Source: a bacterium (GTDB lineage Bacteria; CAIWAD01). From it: a stretch of DNA of 64,000 nt. This document shows, in pieces, positions 25,301 to 32,400 of this stretch; position 1 is the stretch's first letter; each line of letters starts with the position of its first letter. The position numbers and the translations under genes are program-made. The stretch is taken from contig JAUIFJ010000001.1 of assembly GCA_030429345.1 (NCBI GenBank), forward strand, positions 248,001 to 312,000. The letters are read 5' to 3'. Below the pieces are notes generated by a model, which saw only the letters and a program-made list of their open reading frames with translations, searched no databases and was not told the DNA's origin.

Positions 25301-25566
25301 AAAGCTTCCGCATTACGGGCAACTGGCCCAATCCCTTCAATCCCGCGACGACCCTGGCCTTCGAGCTGCCGGTCGAGCAGGCCCTGGAGCTGAGCGTCTA
25401 CAACCTGCAGGGCCGCCGCGTGATGCAGCAGTCCCTGGGGCAGCTGGCCGCGGGGCAGCATCAGCTGGCGCTGGACCTGTCGGCCCAGGCCAGCGGAGTC
25501 TACTTCGTCCGCCTCGCCGGCGAACAGCTCGGCACCGCCAGCCGCAAGGTGCTGCTGGTCAAGTAG
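22321..25566 (+). CDS. Secreted phospholipase D-like nuclease with lamin-tail, OB-fold and FnIII domains
   Basis: A 1081-residue secreted protein. A signal peptide (residues 1-19, cut near AFA-QQ) is followed by a lamin-tail domain (20-170: LVISEVRYYETSG, EFVEIYNPANFPVEL), a cohesin-like beta domain, an OB-fold segment of the kind found in extracellular nucleases (~330-520), a fibronectin type III domain (~540-620), and two PLD domains. The HKD motifs are IQHNKFFIVD (His737) and LHHKYLLVD (His916), both followed by WTGSLN or WTGSFN. The FlgD-like C-terminal sorting domain (NPFNPATTLAF) ends the protein. It probably hydrolyses phosphodiester bonds of extracellular DNA or lipid. A strong terminator follows. 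Confidence 0.9.
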   Translation: MKSLVLLLALISAGSAFAQQAEHLVISEVRYYETSGVNEEFVEIYNPANFPVELNGYRIQYKSSGGVNWSDKASFTANHVIQGKGFMLFGGSATSVTPDISSAVSVGLGNSGGHVRLLDAGDEEIDRVGWGAADSPEGTALGSHPRGGSFERKAFENSTAASMESGGADELEGNSWDSDDNSSDFVAHDGLSTANPQNSSSPIEPDVPLVDGSGTVTVDPTTIMAPGPEELEFTFEAGDTLLTRVQIELPEGWTYTGYDHGDGAFDEVVVDADGSLITITEASLEGAVTGTFTLEGLMVPTASGIFQITVRTATEDGTLAIIQGPPTVQVIGDPMPMSALHENDNDGIPDLLGNIVVVRGVVTLADELGIAAYLQDETGGIVAYDAAFAESVDIGDDVTVVGTLVHFNGLAELTPATIVETHATGVEVDPEVVTCSDIADQGAGGEPWEGMLVRLNGITVEGAGVWAGNTNYTIADGTGSTTLRVDSDCDLVGLPIPGDAFDVIVNVAQYDFSAPHTSGYQVLPRFASDVIQSGGPTITGGPWESERTRTSLRLSWTTSTASNTIVTWGATDAHEIDSVAVFESVTDHGYVIDGLEPGSIYHVRCGSEDANGASFTSDFLVATVSPATSPGTIEVFFTQGVETDLATEGNEANGDHDVVQEVLDLIDGAESSLDCAIYSLNIFDIADAIIDAHDRGVAVRFIYDADHDQGEVAQIANAGITVIDNSFGSNGLQGIQHNKFFIVDAADADPSNDKVWTGSLNLLDAPGSVGIHAKQNSILIADQALARAYTLEFNEMWGSDGMNPSAPNSRFGEFKTDNTPHHFIVGGRPVDLWFSKGDFVSQQMRNLIDTADESVYFGILAFTLNDVNYSMRDRFEDDDVAVRGVFDDEGDQFSEFSDMQGWGADIHTDAGSGILHHKYLLVDADYPEYGPAVWTGSFNFSSSANERNDENVVVIHDAAIANQYLQEFAEIYHNAGGTHQFMVSDVDENTATPESFRITGNWPNPFNPATTLAFELPVEQALELSVYNLQGRRVMQQSLGQLAAGQHQLALDLSAQASGVYFVRLAGEQLGTASRKVLLVK

Positions 25567-25590
25567 ACCCTGACCGACGATTCACGAAAA

Positions 25591-25625
25591 CGGCCGCGAA
25601 GCGATGTCTTCGCGGCCGTTCTCTC
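25591..25625 (+). terminator. Terminator of the PLD-like nuclease gene
   Basis: A perfect 12-bp stem, ACGGCCGCGAAG (25591-25602) with CTTCGCGGCCGT (25609-25620), has a 6-nt loop and is followed by TCTCTCT. Confidence 0.85.
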
Positions 25626-25693
25626 TCGTGTTGTATTCGGATCGGACTCCTTGTCGAAGAGTGGGATCTGATCGCAGTGGTGGGTGTCAGTGT

Positions 25694-25740
25694 CTGCAGG
25701 TGAAACCTGCAGGTAACTTTGGTCGGCCGTTGCACGGCCG
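25694..25740 (-). repeat. Bipartite hairpin repeat, family 1, copy 2
   Basis: Arm A CTGCAGGTGAAACCTGCAG (25694-25712) and arm B GGCCGTTGCACGGCC (25725-25739). The arm order is reversed relative to copies 4 and 5, so the whole unit is inverted. Confidence 0.75.
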
Positions 25741-25888
25741 GTTGATTTGCGGCTCGATTGTTTCATCGAAGACCAGGCACGGCCTCCTGCCCGATACTTT
25801 GCGGTGATCGCTGTACCTGGTTTGTACTCCAAATAGCGGCAGGGCCCCTGCAGCCGGGCAAGCGCCGAGGAATCCTGCTGCTATCATT

Positions 25889-25908
25889 GGTCGGCCGTTG
25901 CACGGCCA
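25889..25908 (-). repeat. Bipartite hairpin repeat, family 1, copy 3 (arm B only)
   Basis: Arm B GGCCGTTGCACGGCC (25893-25907), preceded by TTGGTC as in copy 2. Arm A is missing or degenerate. Confidence 0.65.
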
Positions 25909-25950
25909 TGGATGGACGTACCACAGGACGGGGTTCTCATCCCATAAACC

Positions 25951-25996
25951 GGCCGTGCAACGGCCGACCAACCCCAGCTGCAGGTTTCACCTGCAG
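25951..25996 (+). repeat. Bipartite hairpin repeat, family 1, copy 4
   Basis: Arm B GGCCGTGCAACGGCC (25951-25965) followed by arm A CTGCAGGTTTCACCTGCAG (25978-25996). It is the mirror of copy 2. Confidence 0.75.
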
Positions 25997-26019
25997 CCCC
26001 CACGACCACCGCAACCTTT

Positions 26020-27558
26020 CTACCCTCGTTTTCTCTTGCGCCACCACAGGACCAGCCCGGTGACACTGATCCAGAAGAACAGCAGGGAGCCTGCCGGGGG
26101 AGCCAGTTTATACCAATTGCCGATCCAGTCCCGGAAGATGCGGCAGTTGTGGACTTCGAAGGCCCAGTCCCAGAGCGGCATGCGCCATTGGTCCTTGAAC
26201 TCCGGCGGCATTCGTTCCAGGGCCGGGGGCAGTTCGCCCGTGATGGGCAACAGGCCCTTGTGCCACCCGGCAACGATCTCCTGCTCCTGCAGCTGGAAGT
26301 AGCCGCTGACCTGGACCGGGGCCAGGCGGAAGCGAGAAATCTCGTCTACAGGCCGCTCATCCAGCAGGTTCAGCAGTTGCCCCTCTGCATCACGTGAGAA
26401 GCCTCCGGAGAAGGAACCGACAAAGGGTGTTCCATCCGGACGAAGTCCGACGGCTGTTGCGCCCATTACATGTGTCGGCAGCTCGAGTGTGGCCTGTCTG
26501 AACAGTCCCTTGCCTTTTTGCGGTCCAGCAAACAATCCCTGGTCCGTGAAGAGGAGCAGGCTGTCGCCGGGCAGGGGCGCTGCCTTGTGAATCGGTGGCG
26601 GGAAGGGGCGTTCCTCTTGAGGCGCAGCCGAGTCTCCCAGGGCCAGCAGGATCAGCGTCGGGGGACGCAGGAAAAAGGCGGTCCCCGCGGAAAGCAGCAG
26701 CAGGGGCAGGGCGTAGAGTCCCAGCAGTGTGTGCCAACGGTCCAGGGGACGGATCCAGCCGGGAAGCGCCATTCCGGCCCGCTTCCGCTTTCGCCGTCGA
26801 TGGAGGCGGATCGCACACCAGGTCGATACGGCCCCAAGGGCCAGGAATACGATCAGCAGGCCGAGCCCGTCCATCAGCAGGCGTCCGGGCAGGCCGAGCA
26901 GGCCGCCCGAATGCAGGTCGAAGAACAGTTCGACGCGGCTGTGCGACAGATGATGGACGGTTTTTTCAGAGCGCAGTTCGATGTGCTTCCAGAAAGGCGA
27001 TCCTGCGGCGAGTGCGTCATTGGCGCAGCTCCAGACCCCGGCCTCTGTGATGAGCGCGGATTCCGTTTCCCCGGGCAGGAATGCGACAGGAGCTGGCTCC
27101 GGCGTTTCCAGAGGGTGCCAGGTCGAGTCGCTCCAGGCCTTCGTATACAGTTCGCGGCCGCTGATCGCGATGCAGGTTTCGCTTCGCTCCTCCCCGGATG
27201 GTGGAAGCAGGGCCAGCTGGCGGACGGCCCTCGCGGCACCACTCTGCCCAAGACCGGATTGGACTTCGCGCAGCGAGTTCCCTGCCGGGCCCTGCCAGCA
27301 ACCGAACGAGCCGGCGAGCAGGATCTCGCCCGGAAACAGGCGGGATGCTACCAGCGTCGTCGCGGTGCCCTGGTTCCAGCCCTGGGGCCGATAGGAGGGC
27401 GGTGTCAGCCAGAGAGGCGCTTCCAGATCGCGGATCCAGTCCGGATGATTGACCAGCACGCCGCTGGCGCCCATCAGGGCCAGCCAGAATGCGATGGACA
27501 GCCCAAGGGTACGGTGAAACCAACGATTGAAGCCCTTGCGGCGTGTAGGGGTAGACAT
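26020..27558 (-). CDS. PepSY-associated transmembrane protein
   Basis: A 512-residue inner-membrane protein. The start is the ATG giving MSTPTRRKGFNRWFHRTLGL; a longer frame exists but lacks family character. Four membrane helices: residues ~15-38 (IAFWLALMGASGVLV), ~220-250 after ELFFDLHSGGLLG, ~275-300 after RWHTLLGLYALPLLLLSAGT, and a last one (LLFFWISVTGLVLWWRKRKRG). The DLHSG, WHTLLG and EVHN boxes with conserved His are the pattern of PepSY-associated TM proteins, a group tied to ferric-siderophore reduction or iron uptake. No iron genes are adjacent, so the substrate is open. Confidence 0.82.
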   Translation of the reverse strand: MSTPTRRKGFNRWFHRTLGLSIAFWLALMGASGVLVNHPDWIRDLEAPLWLTPPSYRPQGWNQGTATTLVASRLFPGEILLAGSFGCWQGPAGNSLREVQSGLGQSGAARAVRQLALLPPSGEERSETCIAISGRELYTKAWSDSTWHPLETPEPAPVAFLPGETESALITEAGVWSCANDALAAGSPFWKHIELRSEKTVHHLSHSRVELFFDLHSGGLLGLPGRLLMDGLGLLIVFLALGAVSTWCAIRLHRRRKRKRAGMALPGWIRPLDRWHTLLGLYALPLLLLSAGTAFFLRPPTLILLALGDSAAPQEERPFPPPIHKAAPLPGDSLLLFTDQGLFAGPQKGKGLFRQATLELPTHVMGATAVGLRPDGTPFVGSFSGGFSRDAEGQLLNLLDERPVDEISRFRLAPVQVSGYFQLQEQEIVAGWHKGLLPITGELPPALERMPPEFKDQWRMPLWDWAFEVHNCRIFRDWIGNWYKLAPPAGSLLFFWISVTGLVLWWRKRKRG

Positions 27559-27915
27559 GGACGCTCTTCTTTGGATGTGGAAGAAATCCACAAAATGGCT
27601 GTTCGCCATTGTCACGAGAACTTCGAGGTTCCGCCGTGTTTGGAGAATTCACTTGCAGGGCATTTCCCGGCCGTTCGCGACCGGGGCGGGTTTCGAGACG
27701 TATCACGGTTGGGGGATACCCGGGTATTCATCCCCCGATCGAGCACTCTGGGGTCCGAGAACCGGTTTCAGCGTGTGCGCTGATTTCCCGTCGGTACACG
27801 TCGGGAGTCCCGGCGGCAGGCCCCCTGCGGCCGTGCAACGGCAGAGGTATCCTGCTGCAGGTTTCACCTGCAGACAAGATTCACGCCCCGTATCACCCAT
27901 ATTGTATCACGAAGT
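27559..27915. other. Intergenic region upstream of the PepSY-type gene
   Basis: No gene is seen. It contains a family-1 hairpin repeat (27829-27873) and three GTATCAC motifs (27700, 27890, 27904), the last two only 14 bp apart. It must also contain the promoter of the PepSY-type gene, but I could not pick out a clear -35/-10. Confidence 0.6.
27829..27873 (+). repeat. Bipartite hairpin repeat, family 1, copy 5
   Basis: Arm B GGCCGTGCAACGGC (27829-27842, outer pair lost) and arm A CTGCAGGTTTCACCTGCAG (27855-27873). Same orientation as copy 4. Confidence 0.7.
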
Positions 27916-28536
27916 TCAGAAGAGCGCCAGTTTCAGCGCCAGTCCCAGGAAGAGCAGGCCGGTCAAGCGGTTGAGCAGGATCTGCACGCGGGAAGATCGA
28001 CCCAGCCAGCCCCGCAGGCCGCCTCCGGCCCAGGCCATGCCGCCGAAGACCAGGATCACCGTCAGGATGAAGAGCGCCCCGAGGAGCAGGATCTGCAGCC
28101 AGGGCGCACCGCGAGACGGATCGACGAACTGGGGCAGGAAGGCCAGGAAGAAGAGCGAGACCTTGGGATTGGTGATGTTCATCAGGATGCCCTGCGTAAA
28201 CAGGCGAATCCGGGAGGGGCGATCGGCGGAATCCGACCGGAGTTCCAGCGCTCCCGCCCGGAAGGCGCCCAGGGCGAGCCAGGCCAGGTAGGCCGCCCCG
28301 ATGCCCTTCAGCACCAGGAAAGCGGTCGGGGAGGCCTGCAACAGGGCGGCCACCCCCAGGGCCACTGCGCCTGTGTGGACAAGCAGTCCCGTGCAGAGCC
28401 CCGCGGTCACGCTGAAGCCTGCCCGGCGTCCATAAAGGGCCGACTGGCTGAGCACGAAGAGGTTGTCCGGCCCCGGCGCCAGGTCGAGCAGGATCGCGGC
28501 CCCGACAAAGGGCAGAACGGTGTCCAGCGGCATCAT
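27916..28536 (-). CDS. LysE/RhtB family amino-acid exporter
   Basis: A 206-residue inner-membrane exporter. The start is the ATG giving MMPLDTVLPFVGAA, 22 bp after the GNAT stop. It has the family signature LDLAPGPDNLFVLSQSALYGRRAGF in the first loop, then GIGAAYLAWLALGAFRAG and LMNITNPKVSLFFLAFLPQF. About six helices are predicted, the usual size. Substrates of the family are small amino acids such as lysine, homoserine and threonine; the one here is unknown. Likely co-transcribed with the upstream acetyltransferase. Confidence 0.93.
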   Translation of the reverse strand: MMPLDTVLPFVGAAILLDLAPGPDNLFVLSQSALYGRRAGFSVTAGLCTGLLVHTGAVALGVAALLQASPTAFLVLKGIGAAYLAWLALGAFRAGALELRSDSADRPSRIRLFTQGILMNITNPKVSLFFLAFLPQFVDPSRGAPWLQILLLGALFILTVILVFGGMAWAGGGLRGWLGRSSRVQILLNRLTGLLFLGLALKLALF

Positions 28537-28558
28537 GGTCAGTACAGTTCCGTATACA

Positions 28559-29086
28559 CTAGTTGTCCCTTGTATCACCGGGATGCAGTGCGAGAGACAT
28601 GAGGGTGATCCTGTGTCCGCTTCCTGGCGGTTGCTGTTCTGCGTTTCCGGCGCTTCGGAAGCCGCAGCGCTCATAAAGTCGACGGGCTTCCGGTTGTGTC
28701 TCGCTGACGCCCAGGCTGAGCGAGAGCAGGCCCAGGCTCCGGGCCCAGTCCACGACGCGCCGGACAAGCCCTGCGCCGATGCCCCGGCCCCTGAAGCGCG
28801 GGTCGACCCACATCTGCAGCAGCTGGCCCTCGCCTTTCCTGTCTCGTGTCACATAGCCCCAGGCCATTCCGGCAGGGATCTCGCCGACCCAGGCGATCAG
28901 CGGCAGGTCCCACTTCGGATCCAGGCTGGTCAACCGTTCCCGCCATTCGCGCTCCGGTCGGTTCTGCGCCTCGGTCAAGGTCGTCAGGAAGGCTTCGGGC
29001 GACTCCTCCAGGGCCTTCAGGCGCAGGGCACGGTACATGTTCCAGTCATCCTGCGAGAGGCTGCGGATGGTGCAGATCGAATCCAT
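28559..29086 (-). CDS. GNAT family N-acetyltransferase
   Basis: A 175-residue acetyltransferase starting at MDSICTIRSLSQDDW; the frame extends 40 residues upstream without conservation. Motif A, the acetyl-CoA loop, is LQMWVDPRFRGRGIGAGLVRRV (R-x-x-G-x-G/A). Motif B is LSLSLGVSETQPEARRLYERCGF. It fits the subgroup with F-L-T-T near the N-terminus (AFLTTLTEA). The substrate is unknown. It is the first gene of a two-gene unit with the LysE-type exporter. Confidence 0.92.
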   Translation of the reverse strand: MDSICTIRSLSQDDWNMYRALRLKALEESPEAFLTTLTEAQNRPEREWRERLTSLDPKWDLPLIAWVGEIPAGMAWGYVTRDRKGEGQLLQMWVDPRFRGRGIGAGLVRRVVDWARSLGLLSLSLGVSETQPEARRLYERCGFRSAGNAEQQPPGSGHRITLMSLALHPGDTRDN

Positions 29087-29452
29087 GTCTTTCCGGTGTC
29101 TTTCCTGTCCGTGACTGCTGCCAGATGCTCCCCAATGTTGCTCTTGCCTGCCAATGGTGCGAGGCAGGCAGCTCTTGAATGATTGTGCTGTGAGACTCCG
29201 ACGCATACAAAACAGCGTACCGCTTTGAGCAAAGCGGATTTCCGGGGGATCGTTTTTCCTTTGCTCAGACTTCCCCCTTTCACCATTCTATGACGTCAGT
29301 CCAACCCGACCCACTCCAACAAACAGAGAAACGGAAACGGAAGCCGCCCGCCAGTCATGGCGGAGGGAGAGTCGGGTTGAGCTCCTCCTGGAATCGAATG
29401 GCCCGGACAGGGCCGCAGCACACATAGCAAGAACCCATGGGAAGGATGTGCA

Positions 29453-32400
29453 ATGAGACCTCTCCTGAACTCTGTTGCCGGCCTGCTGGCCCTGGGTGCC
29501 CTGCAGGGCGCCTGGGCGGGCAAGATCGCGGATGACCTGGAGGACCAGTTCACCCGCGTTGCCGCCGATGAATCAGTCAGCGCCCTCGTCTGCATGGCGG
29601 ACCAGTTCCCCGTCACCGAACTGGACTGGGACCTGCATCGCCGGCAGGTTTCCCGCGCCGAGCGCCATTTCGAGGTCGTGACCAGCCTGCAGGACTTCGC
29701 CCAGTCCAGCCAGGAAGACCTGGTCGACTGGCTCCAGAAGACGGATCGCCCGGGCCTGAAGGACTACCGCCCCTACTGGCTGACCAATGTGATCCGCGTG
29801 GACGCCGACGAGGCCACACTGCGCGAGATCGCCGCCCGCGCCGACGTGGGCGACGTGTACTACAACCACAAGGTGGAGAACGACCGCCCGATCATCACGC
29901 CGGTCAAGCCCGGGGAGGACGCCTCCCGCTTCATGGCCGACGGCCTGGCCGCCATCGGCGCTCCGGAAGTCTGGGCCATGGGCTACACGGGCCAGGGGAC
30001 GCTGGTGTGCAACATCGACACCGGCGTCGACGGTTCCCACAGCGCGCTGAGCTCCCGTTGGCGCGGCAACAGCCACCCGGCTTCCGAGTGCTTCCACGAC
30101 CCCGTCCAGAACGAAACCTTCCCCTACGACTCCGGCAGTCATGGCACCCATACCATGGGCACGATCACCGGCATGTCGACAACCACGGGGGATACAACCG
30201 GCGTCGCCTTCGGGGCCGAGTGGATCGCCTCCGCGACCATCGACCACCCGGGCGGCGGCGGCATCGAAGGCACCATCGCTCTGGCCCTGGAGGCCTTCGA
30301 ATGGGCGGTCGACCCCGACGAGAACCCGGGCACCATCGACGACGTGCCCGACGTGATCAGCAATTCCTGGGGCATACCCCAGGGCACCCGCGACCAGTGT
30401 GACGCGACCTACTATGCGGCCATCGACGCCTGCGAGGCCGCCGGCGCCGCGGTGGTCTTCGCCGCTGGCAACGAGGGAAGCTCCGGTCTGCGTTCGCCCT
30501 CCGCGCGCGCGGCCAGCATCTATTCCACCTTCGCTGTCGGCGCGCTGGACATCAGCGACCCGCAGAACCCCTTCGTGGCCAGCTTCTCCAGCCGCGGCCC
30601 CAGCACCTGCTCGGCGGATCCCATTCTGCAGATCAAGCCCGAGATCAGCGCCCCCGGCGTCAACACCTATTCGACGATTCCCGGCGGAGGCTACAGCAGC
30701 TCCTTCAGCGGCACTTCCATGGCCACGCCCCACGTGGCCGGCGTGATCGCTCTCATGCGCAATGCGAATCCCAACCTGGACGTGATCACGATCAAGCAGA
30801 TCATCATGGATACGGCCACGGACATCGACGCGCCGGGTGACGACAACAACACCGGCAACGGCATGATCAACGCCCACCTCTGCGTGCTGGCGGCGATCAA
30901 CGGCTACGGCAGCATCTACGGAACGGTGACCGGCGACGGTTCGCCGATTCCCGCCACGGTCTCCATCGTAGGCGGCACACAGAGCGTGCAGTGCGACGCC
31001 AACGGCGACTACAGCCTGGCCATGCCCGGCGACTCCATGTATACGCTGGAATTCAGCTACTTCGGCTACACGACGCAGACGGCCATGGTCAGCATTGTCG
31101 GCGACGCCGACGTGCAGCAGGACGCCAACCTGGCCAGCGCTCCCACGGGCACGCTGAGCGGCATTGTCTACGGACCGGACGCCATGCCGGTCCCCGGCGC
31201 CACGCTGACCGTGCTCGGCACGCCGCTGGCCCCGGTCAACAGCGACGGCTCCGGCTTCTACACCATTGACATGCCGACGGGCGCTTCGTATGACATCCAC
31301 GCCACGGCGGGCGGCCTGGGCGAGCAGACGCAGAACCTGTTCTTCGGCGGCTCGACCACGCTGGACTTCAACCTGCCCAGCGACCCGCGTTTCTCGCCCA
31401 GCGATCCCGACGCCTACGGCTATGTGATCTACGACAGCAACGACGGCGCCGGCGCTCCGCTTCATGTCTGGAACAGCATTTCCGGAACGGGCACGGCGGT
31501 CAGCCTTGGCGATGATGCCTTCAGCGCGGTGGCGGCGCCCTTCGCCTTCAACTTCTACGGGGCTGCGTTCACGGACCTCAGCATCTGCTCCAACGGCTAC
31601 GTGGTGCCCGGACCTTCCGGCTTCACCACCTACAGCAACACGGGCATTCCCGGCACCGGCACTCCCAACGGGGCGATCTACGGATTGTGGGACGACCTCA
31701 ATCCCTCCGCCGGCGGAACCGTGTATTACGAGCACCGCGCGGGCAGCGGCGAGTTCGTCGTCGAGTTCAGCCAGGTGCCCTTCTACGGCACAAGCGACCC
31801 GGTGGATTTCCAGATCATCCTGATGGACCCGGCCATGCATCCCACGGACACGGGCGACGCGCAGTGGCTGATCCACTACAACAGCGATCACCGCTCGAGC
31901 AACACGACGGGCATCGAGAATGCCGCCGGCGACGACGGCATCCAGTATGTCTACGACGGGGCCTACGATGTCCACTCCAGCGAGATCGTTCCCGGCCTGT
32001 CCCTGCTGATAACCACCTCCGTCGGTCCCTCCGGCACCCTGGAAGGCACCGTCACCGAAGCCGGCAGCGGCGATCCGATTCCCGGCGCCACGGTCAGCGT
32101 CAACGGCGCCGACCTGACGACCAACGCCCTGGGCTTCTACTCGACCGGTCTTCCGGTGGGCAACTACATGGTCGACGCGAGCGCCTTCGGCTATGATCCG
32201 GCATCCGACAATGCCAGCATCAGCGACGGTGTGACAACGACGCTGGACTTCCAGCTGAACGCGCAAGGCACGGCGACGCTTTCCGGCGTTGTTGTAGACA
32301 GCGATTCCAATCCGGTGAGCGGAGCCCTTGTGGAAGTACTGGACAGTCCATATGCGCCAGTAAACACGAACGCCAGCGGCCAGTACGCGATCGAGGTATT

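Larger units (their letters stand above)
25567..26019. other. Intergenic region with terminator and three hairpin repeats
   Basis: No gene is visible between the nuclease and the convergent PepSY-type gene. The 453 bp hold one terminator (25591-25625) and three copies of the family-1 hairpin repeat (25694, 25889, 25951), making this the densest family-1 site in the window. Confidence 0.7.

Noticed and set aside
21568-25461. A 1297-residue open frame on the minus strand
   Set aside because: It lies antisense to add and the PLD-like nuclease, whose families and motifs are clear. Its product is Val/Ala/Arg/His-rich with no domain, the usual shadow of a GC-rich gene.
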